Shown here: one piece after another, positions 32,994 through 41,896 of the stretch | Numbering within the stretch: position 1 is the stretch's first letter | Layout of the letters: each line of letters starts with the position of its first letter | Source of the DNA: Galbibacter kalidii | GTDB lineage: Bacteria > Bacteroidota > Bacteroidia > Flavobacteriales > Flavobacteriaceae | Direction of reading: 5' to 3' | Assembly: GCF_026241135.1 (NCBI RefSeq) | Contig: NZ_JAPFGA010000010.1 | Span: 100,914 to 164,913 of the forward strand | DNA: 64,000 nucleotides | Position numbers and translations under genes: made by a program | The notes under the pieces: generated by a model | Seen by the model: only the letters and a program-made list of their open reading frames with translations | What the model was told of the DNA's origin: nothing | Database searches by the model: none

Positions 32994-33950
32994 TTACCAA
33001 TCTTTTTCAGATTTTATCGGCGTTCCTTTTACTTTTCTGGCGTTTACTTTTTCTTGAACTTTTTTCTCTTCATTATTCATCGCCTCCAGAATATTCTTTA
33101 TTTGCTGTGGTGATAACTGATTAGGGCGAGGCTGCTGTTGCCCTTGAGGTTTTCCCTCTTGTTTTTGCTGATCTTGCTTATTTTTGTTTTGATCACCTTG
33201 ATCCTGCTTTTTATCTTCAGAATTCTCTCCTTGGTCATCTTTTTTATCGCCTTCTTTGTTTTCATCATCCTTTTTATTCTCAGAATCCTCGTCCTGTTTT
33301 TGATCCTGATCATCCTGATTTTCTTTATTCTGATCCTTATCTCCCTTATCGTCTTTTTTATCCTTGTTTTTATCCTCGTTATTTTTTTGTTCGTCCTGTT
33401 GTTTTTTCAGCATTTCCTTAGCCAGAGCAAGATTATACCGAGTTTCTTCATCAGAAGGAATATTTCTCAAGGCTTCCTTGTACGCCTCTACCGCTTTTTT
33501 ATATTCCTTATTTTTCATAAAGACATTCCCCAAATTGTGAAAGGCCTTATGTTTATCTTCTTTGGAAATTGAAGCAAGTCCGGCTTCTTTATAACGCATA
33601 AAAGCTTCTCCCATACTATTATTGTTGTAATATACATTCCCCAGGTTGTATTTTGCCTTCCCGTTTTCTGAACTTTTGGAGATGGCTTTTCGATAAGCCA
33701 TTTCCGCTTCCACAATATCGTTGTCTTCAGTCAATTCTTTATTTCCTTCATAGGTAAAGTCGATCGACTCCAACAATGCTTTCTCTTTTTGCTTATCCCC
33801 GTCACTTTCCTGTGCTTTTACCGATAAAAACGCAAAAAGCAGCAAAATAGATAAAATCCCAAAGCGTCGGGAGCTCTTTCTTCCCATTGCTTTTCCTTTT
33901 ATAAAATTCTTAATCGATATGTGCTTCTTATTCTTCATTTTTTCCTTCAT
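32994..33950 (-). CDS. batC: BatC: TPR protein with charged low-complexity tail
   Basis: This 318-residue protein has a signal or anchor near residues 27-46 (FGILSILLLFAFLSVKAQ). TPRs follow (~68-180: AEMAYRKAISKSSENGKAKYNLGNVYYNNNSMGEAFMRYKEAG, KAFHNLGNVFMKNKEYKKAVEAYKEALRNIPSDEETRYNLALAKEML). The region ~183-290 is almost only Lys, Asp, Glu, Gln and Asn. It overlaps batB by 23 bp. ATG at 33950, 33938 or 33887 are possible; the last gives a conventional signal peptide, and the coding overlap with batB favours either of the first two or reinitiation. Confidence 0.9.
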   Translation of the reverse strand: MKEKMKNKKHISIKNFIKGKAMGRKSSRRFGILSILLLFAFLSVKAQESDGDKQKEKALLESIDFTYEGNKELTEDNDIVEAEMAYRKAISKSSENGKAKYNLGNVYYNNNSMGEAFMRYKEAGLASISKEDKHKAFHNLGNVFMKNKEYKKAVEAYKEALRNIPSDEETRYNLALAKEMLKKQQDEQKNNEDKNKDKKDDKGDKDQNKENQDDQDQKQDEDSENKKDDENKEGDKKDDQGENSEDKKQDQGDQNKNKQDQQKQEGKPQGQQQPRPNQLSPQQIKNILEAMNNEEKKVQEKVNARKVKGTPIKSEKDW

Positions 33951-34974
33951 TAAACAAATTCAATTGCTGAATCCACCCTGTTTTTCTTTCCAAGAGGAAA
34001 ATATCGAGGAACAGCAACAGAATAGCTCCTCCTATAAACCATTGAAACTGGTCTTTAAAATCGGCAAACTGCTTCGATTCAAACTCCATTTTATCCATGT
34101 TGGCCAATTCTTCTTTTACAAAATCGACCACTTCTTCCGTATTCGTTCCGCTTATGTACGATCCATTACCTTCTTGAGCGATTCCGTTTAACATTTGTTC
34201 GTTGAGTTTGGTAATCACCACATCGCCGTTCCTGTCTTTTTTATATGAATCGACAACCCCATTGATCCTGATAGGGATAGGACCGCCTTTTGTGGTTCCG
34301 ACACCAATGGTGTATATTTTAATCCCTTCCTTTTTGGCTTTTTCTACTGATTCTATTGCCATATTGGAATGATCTTCCCCATCAGAAATCAAAATCAGCA
34401 CTCTGTTGGTTTGCTCCTGATCGTCATAATAAGTGATCGCCATGTCAATCGCCTCGTTAATCGCCGTTCCCTGCGACGACATCATATCGGTATTCATACT
34501 CTGCAAAAACATTTTCGCAGCAGAATAATCGGTTGTTATAGGCAATTGCGGATGTGCCTGTCCGGCATAGGCAATGATCCCAATCCTGTCGCTCGCCAAA
34601 TTATTGATAATTTCTGAAACAATACGCTTCGTTTTTTCCAATCGGTTGGGCGCAATATCTTCAGCAGCCATACTTTTAGAGACATCAATGGCAAAGACAA
34701 TATCAACCCCTTCACGCTTTACCGTCTCCAATTTTGTGCCAATCTTCGGATTCACCAATGCGACAGCCAAACAAGCAATGGCCAAAAGTGCCAAAATAAG
34801 CTTCAACACCGGTTTTAAACTCGACCTGTTCGGACTCAACTTATCCATCAACAAGGGCGTTGCAAACTTTTTTCGGGCTCTTTTTTGCCAAAACTTAAAC
34901 CCAAGGAAAAATAGCAACAATACCGGGATTAAAACCAGTACGTAGAAATATATTTTTTGATCTAATTCATACAT
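33928..34974 (-). CDS. batB: BatB: von Willebrand factor A domain membrane protein
   Basis: This 348-residue protein has two N-terminal helices (FYVLVLIPVLLLFFLGFKFW, LILALLAIACLAVALV), then a vWA domain with a complete MIDAS: DVSKSMAAED near residue 96, the threonine in GTAINEAID, and the aspartate in ISDGEDHSN. A C-terminal helix (QWFIGGAILLLFLDIFLL) re-enters the membrane. MIDAS proteins bind partners through a metal ion. In MoxR-linked operons they are thought to act with the AAA ATPase in envelope protein assembly or stress response. It lies 3 bp after batA. Confidence 0.94.
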   Translation of the reverse strand: MYELDQKIYFYVLVLIPVLLLFFLGFKFWQKRARKKFATPLLMDKLSPNRSSLKPVLKLILALLAIACLAVALVNPKIGTKLETVKREGVDIVFAIDVSKSMAAEDIAPNRLEKTKRIVSEIINNLASDRIGIIAYAGQAHPQLPITTDYSAAKMFLQSMNTDMMSSQGTAINEAIDMAITYYDDQEQTNRVLILISDGEDHSNMAIESVEKAKKEGIKIYTIGVGTTKGGPIPIRINGVVDSYKKDRNGDVVITKLNEQMLNGIAQEGNGSYISGTNTEEVVDFVKEELANMDKMEFESKQFADFKDQFQWFIGGAILLLFLDIFLLERKTGWIQQLNLFNEGKNEE

Positions 34975-34977
34975 AGA

Positions 34978-35979
34978 CTATACTAAACTTCTAAAAACCG
35001 TATACCTCAATAAATATTCAAACATCAACAATCCCACTGCAAACAACGCAAAAAACCGAAATTTCTCTTGAATGTTGTAATATTTAAGTTCTTCGATTTC
35101 TGTTTTTTCCAATTTATTGATTTCCCCGTAAATTTCTGATAATTTTTTGTTATTGGTTGCCCTAAAATATTTTCCCCCGGTTTTATCAGCAATGTTTTGT
35201 AGCAACTGTTCATCAATTTCCACCTCGCGCATTCCGTAGCGGAAACTTCCATCGGGATTGTAGGCAATAGGTGTCAATGCCATGCCATTTGTCCCTATCC
35301 CTATGGTGTAAGTTTTAATTCCATACTCTACGGCCAATTCTGCCGCTGTTTGCGGTTCTATAAAACCGGAATTGTTCACCCCGTCAGTCAGCAAAATAAT
35401 CACTTTGCTCTTAGCCTTACTGTCTTTCAATCGGTTTACGGAAGTAGCCAAGCCCATTCCGATTGCCGTTCCATCTTCCAACTCTCCGTACTTTATATCG
35501 CTCAGCGATCTTAAAACAATGGCTTTATCACTCGTGATCGGGGTTTTGGTATAACTTTCCGCTGAATATTCCACCAGACCGATACGGTCGCTTACTCTTT
35601 CTTTTACAAACTCTGCAGCCACTCTCTTCAAAGCGGTCAAGCGGTTGGGTTTCAAATCACGGGCCAACATACTGGACGAAACATCCATAGCTATCACGAT
35701 ATCGATACCGCGTGTTGTTTTCGTTCGTGTAGAAACATCACTGGTTTGCGGTCTCGCCATAGCAGTTATCAAAGCTGCCAATGCCAAAAGCCTTAAAACA
35801 AAAAGTCCGGGTTTTAGTTTAGCCAATACAGAAGATGATGCCTTAAACCCTTTAATACTCGATATTTTTAAAGAGGCCGTTTCTTTTTTCCGTTTAAAAA
35901 TATACCAAACAATAGCTACTGGCAGCAATAACAGCAGCCAGAAAAATTGTGGATTGGCAAATTGTATATTTTCAAACAT
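34978..35979 (-). CDS. batA: BatA: von Willebrand factor A domain membrane protein
   Basis: This 333-residue protein has the same plan as BatB: helices at ~10-27 (FFWLLLLLPVAIVWYIF) and ~57-75, a vWA domain with MIDAS DVSSSMLARD, the threonine in GTAIGMGLAT, and LLTDGVNNSG, then a final helix (FFALFAVGLLMFEYLLRYTVF). Both BatA and BatB keep intact metal sites, so both should be able to bind ligand. The gene starts 2 bp after the 549-residue upstream gene. Confidence 0.94.
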   Translation of the reverse strand: MFENIQFANPQFFWLLLLLPVAIVWYIFKRKKETASLKISSIKGFKASSSVLAKLKPGLFVLRLLALAALITAMARPQTSDVSTRTKTTRGIDIVIAMDVSSSMLARDLKPNRLTALKRVAAEFVKERVSDRIGLVEYSAESYTKTPITSDKAIVLRSLSDIKYGELEDGTAIGMGLATSVNRLKDSKAKSKVIILLTDGVNNSGFIEPQTAAELAVEYGIKTYTIGIGTNGMALTPIAYNPDGSFRYGMREVEIDEQLLQNIADKTGGKYFRATNNKKLSEIYGEINKLEKTEIEELKYYNIQEKFRFFALFAVGLLMFEYLLRYTVFRSLV

Positions 35980-35981
35980 GA

Positions 35982-37628
35982 TTAGCTCTCTGTTTTAAAA
36001 TCAATAGAATTCGTAATTCGGTTTACAATTTCGTCTGCATAACGGTCACCTTCATCAAAAACCATGATTACCTGCTGAAAACCTCCGTTTTGAACAAAAC
36101 TCAATATCACATATTCTGCATTTCTTTCTTTTTTAGCTTCCGGATCTTCAATTTTCAACGTCCCGAACACCTTCGACCCTTTCTTTCCGGTAGGGGTTAC
36201 CAACTCTTCATCTTTCACAATCATATTCTTGGCTCCGGCAGCTTCTATTTGGGACACAGCAGCATCAATTGCTTTTTTACCGTCAAAATCGGCTTCTTTT
36301 TTATAGGTCGAAGCACTTACCTGAATAAAAAAGCCTTTGTACATGTTTCCATAGGAAAACACCTGATGGCTATCAGTTCCAATATGGGCTCCGTCTTCAA
36401 CTTCTGTTTCCCGTTTCAAAATTTCAGGTGTTTCGAGATATATGGCGGGATATCCATAAGCACTTCCTAGCCATTCTTTTTCCAACAAAGATTTTACAGG
36501 ATGCCCAAAAACAGTATCCTTCACATTACTGAAACCAAACAGATAGGTACTAACCCCTCCGGCCACGAGCAATACAGCGACACCTGAAGCAATAGCATAT
36601 TTTATTCGTTTTTGCTTCTTTTTTTGTTTGAGTTCTTCTACATATTCCTCCTGCTGCATCAGTTCTTCTTCAGTAGGTTCGGGTAGAGCTTCTTTGGTTT
36701 TTACAACAATCTGTTCGACGGTTTTTCGATCACGGTCAATTAACGAATTTTCAGGAATCGATTTTGCAAACTTCACCAAATCGGCCGCTTGCAAGACGTT
36801 TTTGAACTGTTTAATGGTATCATCGTCGATCTTCAAGCTTCCGGTATCCCTTAAAGCTTCCATTTTGACTATCAATTCTTCCGTAGTACTTTCCAAAGCA
36901 GAAACGTGAACATCCTCTTCTAAATAAGATCGAACAATATTGGTCAATTCTGAATAATACTCCTTGTATTCCGACTTTATCAGGTATTTGGATTCGTCCA
37001 GTTTTTTTAATTCCATCAACGCCCTGTCGTATGGAGGAAGCAATGCGATTTTTTCGTCTTCGGTAAGCGGTTTTTCCCGAAAAACAAACCAATACAACAG
37101 CCCCCCGATCACAGCTAGAACAACAATGGCAAACAATAACCATTTCCACCAGTTACCTAAATTCTTTTCCACTTCGGCCAGTGATTTAATCTCGTACATC
37201 TTTTGTTTAGTGGTATCAACAGCTACGGTGCGAACCTCAACTTGTATTGAATCGGTAAAATACTGTTTTCCGTTGATGTCCACCAGTTGTCGAGGCAATG
37301 TATAGATCCCTGAGTCAAACTGCGTCAAGGCATATTTTTTTATCAGGTTGAGTTTGTCTTGGTTGATCACCGAATCAGTAGGTAGTGCTTCCACAAGTTC
37401 CAAAGGCATAAAAGTCTGCCCTTCCGGAAATATGACCTGAGCGGTCGTATCGGTCTCTACTTGTATTTCATAAGTGAACTGCTCGCCGATTTTGATGGCA
37501 GTAGTATCTGCAGAAGCCGTTACTTGACTATAAGAGACCAAGGAAAAAAACAAAAAGAATGCCGTTAGAAAAAACCGAAATCGGAAGTCCAAAGCCGGAA
37601 GTCTCCTAAAGCCTTTTATATATTTCAT
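35982..37628 (-). CDS. Bat-operon membrane protein with beta domain and acidic helical region
   Basis: This is a 548-residue protein if started at ATG 37628; an ATG at 37646 adds six residues. The N-terminal membrane segment (FRFFLTAFFLFFSLVSYSQ) is followed by a BatD-like beta domain (VTASADTTAIKIGEQFTYEIQVETDTTAQVIFPEG), a helix at ~170-190 (WWKWLLFAIVVLAVIGGLLYWFVF), a long charged cytoplasmic stretch, a second helix at ~350-370 (IKYAIASGVAVLLVAGGVSTYLF), and a C-terminal periplasmic domain. I know it only as a regular member of flavobacterial Bat operons, without a settled name. Short CGGAAGTC-type repeats occur in the first codons. Confidence 0.8.
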   Translation of the reverse strand: MKYIKGFRRLPALDFRFRFFLTAFFLFFSLVSYSQVTASADTTAIKIGEQFTYEIQVETDTTAQVIFPEGQTFMPLELVEALPTDSVINQDKLNLIKKYALTQFDSGIYTLPRQLVDINGKQYFTDSIQVEVRTVAVDTTKQKMYEIKSLAEVEKNLGNWWKWLLFAIVVLAVIGGLLYWFVFREKPLTEDEKIALLPPYDRALMELKKLDESKYLIKSEYKEYYSELTNIVRSYLEEDVHVSALESTTEELIVKMEALRDTGSLKIDDDTIKQFKNVLQAADLVKFAKSIPENSLIDRDRKTVEQIVVKTKEALPEPTEEELMQQEEYVEELKQKKKQKRIKYAIASGVAVLLVAGGVSTYLFGFSNVKDTVFGHPVKSLLEKEWLGSAYGYPAIYLETPEILKRETEVEDGAHIGTDSHQVFSYGNMYKGFFIQVSASTYKKEADFDGKKAIDAAVSQIEAAGAKNMIVKDEELVTPTGKKGSKVFGTLKIEDPEAKKERNAEYVILSFVQNGGFQQVIMVFDEGDRYADEIVNRITNSIDFKTES

Positions 37629-37651
37629 CTCAAATCCTAAACCCATAGCGA

Positions 37652-38518
37652 TTAATTTCTTCTTTTGAAATATCCCAATAATTTTTTTACATAACTCTCA
37701 TCTACCCGACTGCTCAAGGTACCGGCTCCACTCTTTCGGAACGTATTTTGAAAGTAGTCCACCCGATCTTTGTAATGTGTCGCATATTGATTTCGCAAAC
37801 GCTTGGACTTGGTGTTGACCAACATCAGTTCCCCGGTTTCAGCGTCTTCCATTTGGACAAATCCGATATTGGGAATGTTTTCTTCCTTTTCATCGTAGAT
37901 ACGAATTCCGGTAATATCATGCTTATTAGACACTATCTTAAGCGTATGTTCATAATCATCAGCCATAAAATCTGACAACACAAAGGTGATTACTTTTTTC
38001 TTGCTCACACTCGATAAGAATTTAAGTGCTTGTGCAATATCCGTATTTTTATTTTCCGGATGAAATTCAATAAGCTCCCTGATGATCCTTAACACGTGGA
38101 ATCTTCCCTTTTTGGGAGGAATGTAGAGTTCTATTTTATCTGAAAACAAAATCAGGCCTATCTTGTCATTGTTCTGCATAGCTGAAAATGCCAAGGTAGC
38201 CGATATTTCGGTAATAATTTCTTTTTTAAACTGATTGGTGGTACCGAAAAGTTCAGAGCCACTCACATCCACCATCAACATCATGGTCAACTCCCGTTCT
38301 TCTTCAAATACCTTTATAAAGGGTTCGTTATAACGCGCTGTCACATTCCAATCAATATTCCTGACATCGTCACCATATTGATAATTACGCACCTCACTAA
38401 AGGTCATTCCACGGCCTTTAAAAGTAGAATGGTATTCTCCCCCAAAAATATGATCGCTCAATCTCCGGGTTTTAATCTCTATCTTTCGAACCTTTTTCAG
38501 TAACTCCTTAGTATCCAT
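37652..38518 (-). CDS. DUF58 domain protein of the MoxR/Bat system
   Basis: This 288-residue protein carries the DUF58 signature YQYGDDVRNIDWNVTARYNEPFIKVFEEERELTMMLMVDVSGSE, with a vWA-like MIDAS remnant DVSGSE. It has no signal peptide. DUF58 proteins sit beside MoxR ATPases in nearly all such operons and may connect the ATPase to the membrane vWA proteins; the biochemical role is unknown. It lies 90 bp after moxR, in a gap that carries a short CAGTATGCAGT-type repeat and no gene. Confidence 0.93.
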   Translation of the reverse strand: MDTKELLKKVRKIEIKTRRLSDHIFGGEYHSTFKGRGMTFSEVRNYQYGDDVRNIDWNVTARYNEPFIKVFEEERELTMMLMVDVSGSELFGTTNQFKKEIITEISATLAFSAMQNNDKIGLILFSDKIELYIPPKKGRFHVLRIIRELIEFHPENKNTDIAQALKFLSSVSKKKVITFVLSDFMADDYEHTLKIVSNKHDITGIRIYDEKEENIPNIGFVQMEDAETGELMLVNTKSKRLRNQYATHYKDRVDYFQNTFRKSGAGTLSSRVDESYVKKLLGYFKRRN

Positions 38519-38608
38519 AGTCCAGTATGCAGTTTACAGTATTCATTGTTCAGGTATGAAGTGTTCCTTAGCATTTTAACGCCAGCAATACACTTTACTG
38601 CGAACTGA

Positions 38609-39610
38609 TTAAGGCACTTCTATTTCATTAACAATCTTGTTAATGATCTCTTCTGAAGTAATATTCTCTGCTTCGGCCTCATAAGTAATTCCAACCCTAT
38701 GACGCAATACATCGTGTACCACGGCTCTTACATCCTCCGGAATAACATACCCTCGTCTTCTGATAAAAGCATAACACTTAGCTGCAGATGCTAAATTGAT
38801 ACTTCCCCTTGGGGATGCTCCAAAGCTGATTAGCGGTTTCAACTCTGACAGGTTGTATTTTTCGGGATATCGCGTAGCAAAAATGATATCCAGAATATAT
38901 TTTTCTATTTTTTCGTCCATATAGACCTCCCTGACAGACTCCTGAGCCTTCAAAATTTGGTCCAGTGAAACTACTTGGTTCACCTTATTGAACTCGCCTT
39001 TGAGGTTGGCACGGATAATCAATTGTTCTTCATCCAGTTTCGGATAATCGATTACGGTTTTCAGCATAAAACGGTCTACCTGTGCTTCAGGAAGCGGATA
39101 GGTTCCTTCCTGCTCTACCGGGTTTTGTGTAGCCATCACCAAGAAAGGTTTATCAAGTACAAAGGTTTCGTCGCCAATAGTTACTTGTTTTTCCTGCATG
39201 GCTTCCAGCAAAGCCGATTGTACTTTGGCAGGTGCCCTGTTGATCTCATCTGCCAAAACGAAATTGGCAAAAATAGGTCCTTTTTTAATGGAGAAGTCGT
39301 TTTCCTTGATATTATATATCATCGTCCCCACTACATCTGCAGGCAAGAGATCGGGTGTAAACTGAATCCTACTAAAGCTTCCATGAACAGCTTTAGACAG
39401 CGTGTTAATCGCTAAAGTCTTGGCCAGTCCCGGTACTCCTTCCAACAAAATATGACCTTGACCCAAAAGGCCGATCAACAATCTTTCTATCATGTGCCTT
39501 TGACCTACAATCACCTTGTTCATTTCCATGGTCAATGCATCTATGAAAGCACTTTCTTTTTCTATTTTTTCATTAATCGCATTAATATCCAATGTAGTAT
39601 TTTGCTCCAT
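38609..39610 (-). CDS. MoxR-family AAA+ ATPase
   Basis: This 333-residue ATPase has Walker A at 57-65 (EGVPGLAKT), Walker B with Asp121-Glu122 (FVLADEINRAPAKVQSALLEAMQE), sensor 1 in VMATQNPVEQEGTYPLPEAQ, and sensor 2 GASPRGS. MoxR proteins are chaperone-like ATPases that act with vWA partners in maturation of protein complexes. It is the first gene of the eight-gene Bat operon, so the promoter should lie in 39611-39760, although no textbook -7 box was found there. Confidence 0.95.
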   Translation of the reverse strand: MEQNTTLDINAINEKIEKESAFIDALTMEMNKVIVGQRHMIERLLIGLLGQGHILLEGVPGLAKTLAINTLSKAVHGSFSRIQFTPDLLPADVVGTMIYNIKENDFSIKKGPIFANFVLADEINRAPAKVQSALLEAMQEKQVTIGDETFVLDKPFLVMATQNPVEQEGTYPLPEAQVDRFMLKTVIDYPKLDEEQLIIRANLKGEFNKVNQVVSLDQILKAQESVREVYMDEKIEKYILDIIFATRYPEKYNLSELKPLISFGASPRGSINLASAAKCYAFIRRRGYVIPEDVRAVVHDVLRHRVGITYEAEAENITSEEIINKIVNEIEVP

Positions 39611-39702
39611 TTATGTCAATTTTTTCAGGCATCAATATAACACCATCAATCTTAGGACGCAAATTGAAAATTAATTTAGATTGATGCTGTTAACAATTGG
39701 TT

Positions 39703-39739
39703 AAAAAACGAAGAGTAGCCTACAGATTAGGCTACTCTT
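39703..39739 (-). terminator. Terminator of the DUF4382 lipoprotein gene
   Basis: AAGAGTAGCCT at 39711-39721 pairs perfectly with AGGCTACTCTT at 39729-39739. On the minus strand the stem is followed by CG then TTTTTT. Confidence 0.85.
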
Positions 39740-39763
39740 AATGTTTTTTTATGTTTTTTTAAC

Positions 39764-40885
39764 TTATTCGAGGGTAATATCCCCTAGATCTGTGGTCTCT
39801 CCATCCACTACTGTCACATCTGCTACAGTATTGACTCCATAAGCCGATCCTTCTCCTGGTGTAAGAGTTACCGTATAAGTTCCGGCCGCAACACCTTCAA
39901 GGGTAAATACACCTGCTTCATCTGCATCTGCAGTTATTTCGGTTGCTGCTTCACCTTCTCCAACAGTTACTGATGCAGTTACGATAATACCTTCTTCAGG
40001 ATTGGCAATTGTTCCCGTAATGCTTCCGCCTGTTTCAGCTTCAGCCATTTGAAGTTCAACAGCTTCTACTTCAGTAATTTCACCGTTTACAACTTCAACG
40101 CCTTCAACAACAGCCTCTGCATAACCGGATTCTTCATCAGGAGTTAAAACCAAATCGTAAGTTCCTCCGGGAACACCATACAAAGCATAAATACCGCTTT
40201 CATCAGCAATACTTGAAATAGTATCCTCACCACTAATAACAGAAGCCATCACCTGGAATTCTCCTACAGGACTTACTGATCCGGTAATGATTCCTGAATT
40301 CACTTCTGTACTGGCACGAATTACAGGTTTTAGATTGTATTCACCGGTTCCTTTAGCTACAACTGATTGATCAGCATCAAAATCAAGGATGATTTCGTAA
40401 GTGAACCCTTCTTCCAACATAGCATCTTCCAAATTGATTTTCAATCCGGATTGCTGTGCACTTGGGGTTTTCAGCATAATTTCTTCACCATCAACCACAA
40501 CTGAGTTGTTTTCTCCCAGTACCAAACGGATTTGTTCAATCTCTCCGGCAGGTAGTTGATTATCGGCTAAAACCACATTGGCTCCACCTGTAAGTTCTAA
40601 CAGGTCATAAACCCCTGCGTTGATTTCTCCTATGCTTTCCCATCCACCGGTAGTATCAGTTTCCTCTCCTTCGGCAGCTTCACCTTCTCTATTGATCATG
40701 ACATCCTGAATGTCAACATTTACAGCCTCGTAATCCCCAGGGGCATCCACAAGTTTAACAACCAACCTTGCATTTCCATCTGCAGGCATTCCATTATCGT
40801 CATTGTCACTACAGCTAGTTGTAGCAAATAATACTACAAAAGCCATTAATAATTTAGTCGACAAATTTTTAAATACTTTTTCCAT
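39764..40885 (-). CDS. Lipoprotein with DUF4382 and two carboxypeptidase-regulatory-like repeats
   Basis: This 373-residue lipoprotein has lipobox TSC (near residue 26). A DUF4382 domain spans ~40-190 (ARLVVKLVDAPGDYEAVNVDIQDVMINREGE, with ELTGGANVVLADNQLPAGEIEQIRLVLGENNSVVV). Two CarboxypepD_reg-like Ig modules follow at ~195-275 and ~285-373, each with the pattern GxxTGSV...GxYxLxGVxxGTYxLxLTP. It is envelope located and probably a structural or carbohydrate-associated surface protein with no enzymatic motif. It is monocistronic with its own terminator. Confidence 0.85.
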   Translation of the reverse strand: MEKVFKNLSTKLLMAFVVLFATTSCSDNDDNGMPADGNARLVVKLVDAPGDYEAVNVDIQDVMINREGEAAEGEETDTTGGWESIGEINAGVYDLLELTGGANVVLADNQLPAGEIEQIRLVLGENNSVVVDGEEIMLKTPSAQQSGLKINLEDAMLEEGFTYEIILDFDADQSVVAKGTGEYNLKPVIRASTEVNSGIITGSVSPVGEFQVMASVISGEDTISSIADESGIYALYGVPGGTYDLVLTPDEESGYAEAVVEGVEVVNGEITEVEAVELQMAEAETGGSITGTIANPEEGIIVTASVTVGEGEAATEITADADEAGVFTLEGVAAGTYTVTLTPGEGSAYGVNTVADVTVVDGETTDLGDITLE

Positions 40886-41139
40886 AAATAAAATTATAGG
40901 TTAATACTCAATTAATTACACATTATACATATAAGACACTTCAGCTGAAAAAAACCCTACCCCAAAAAAATATTTTTTTTATGTAAGGATATTATTACAG
41001 AAAAAATGTCGTGTAATAGGTACGCCGATTTAGGGTGTGTTAGATGTTAACGTGTGTTAATAATTATTATTTCGTCTAAAGCTCCCCGATTTTTTTCATT
41101 AAATTTCAATCATATTTATAATGACTTATTATATTGAAA

Positions 41140-41895
41140 ATGAAGAACAAAATAGCACTTATAACCGGAGCCACCAGTGGTATAGGAAAAGCTACTGCTG
41201 TAGAATTTGCCAAACATGGCATTGATTTGATCCTCTGTGGAAGGCGAAACGATCGTTTGGAGCAATTAAAAGCCCAACTATCAGATCAGGTAAATGTACA
41301 TACGCTCTCTTTTGATGTAAGGAATAAAGAAGCTGTGTTTAACGCTATTGCAACTATTCCGGATGAATTCAAACCCATCGACATCCTTATCAACAATGCC
41401 GGAAATGCACATGGACTGGCTCCCATAAACGAAGGGAGTATTGACGACTGGGAAGCCATGATGGACATCAATGTGAAGGGTTTACTTTATGTATCTCAAG
41501 CAATCATCCCTGAGATGGTCAAAAGAAAATCGGGTCATATTATAAACATCGGTTCTACAGCCGGCAAGGAAGTTTATCCCGGTGGCAATGTGTATTGCGC
41601 GAGTAAACACGCCGTGGATGCCATCAATCAGGGAATGCGAATCGACTTGCACGCTCACGGAATTCGGGTTGGAGCTGTTAATCCGGGACTAGTGGAAACA
41701 GAATTCAGCAAAGTGCGTTTTAAAGGAGATACTGAAAAAGCAGATGCGGTATATCACGGATTCACCCCTCTAAAACCTGAAGACATTGCCGAGATCATTT
41801 ATTTTTCCGTTTCCCGTCCGCCGCATGTAAATATTGCTGACCTGATCGTTATGCCGACCGACCAAGCCAGCAGCACTATTGTAAACAGGAATTAA
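41140..41895 (+). CDS. Short-chain dehydrogenase/reductase, YdfG-like
   Basis: This is a 251-residue classical SDR. The start is ATG 41140; a TTG two codons upstream is less likely. Cofactor motif TGATSGIG is at 9-16, NNAG near 85-88, and the catalytic triad Ser139, Tyr152, Lys156 (YCASK). The C-terminal VETEFSKVRFKGD resembles YdfG/malonic semialdehyde or 3-hydroxy acid dehydrogenases, which prefer NADP. The substrate remains open. One base separates its stop from the AlbA-like gene, so both are cotranscribed. Confidence 0.92.
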   Translation: MKNKIALITGATSGIGKATAVEFAKHGIDLILCGRRNDRLEQLKAQLSDQVNVHTLSFDVRNKEAVFNAIATIPDEFKPIDILINNAGNAHGLAPINEGSIDDWEAMMDINVKGLLYVSQAIIPEMVKRKSGHIINIGSTAGKEVYPGGNVYCASKHAVDAINQGMRIDLHAHGIRVGAVNPGLVETEFSKVRFKGDTEKADAVYHGFTPLKPEDIAEIIYFSVSRPPHVNIADLIVMPTDQASSTIVNRN

Positions 41896-41896
41896 A

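Noticed and set aside
33138..33572. 144-codon hydrophobic frame on the plus strand opposite batC
   Set aside because: It is the complement of the Lys/Asp/Glu/Gln-rich tail, which automatically yields Phe/Leu/Ile-rich sequence.
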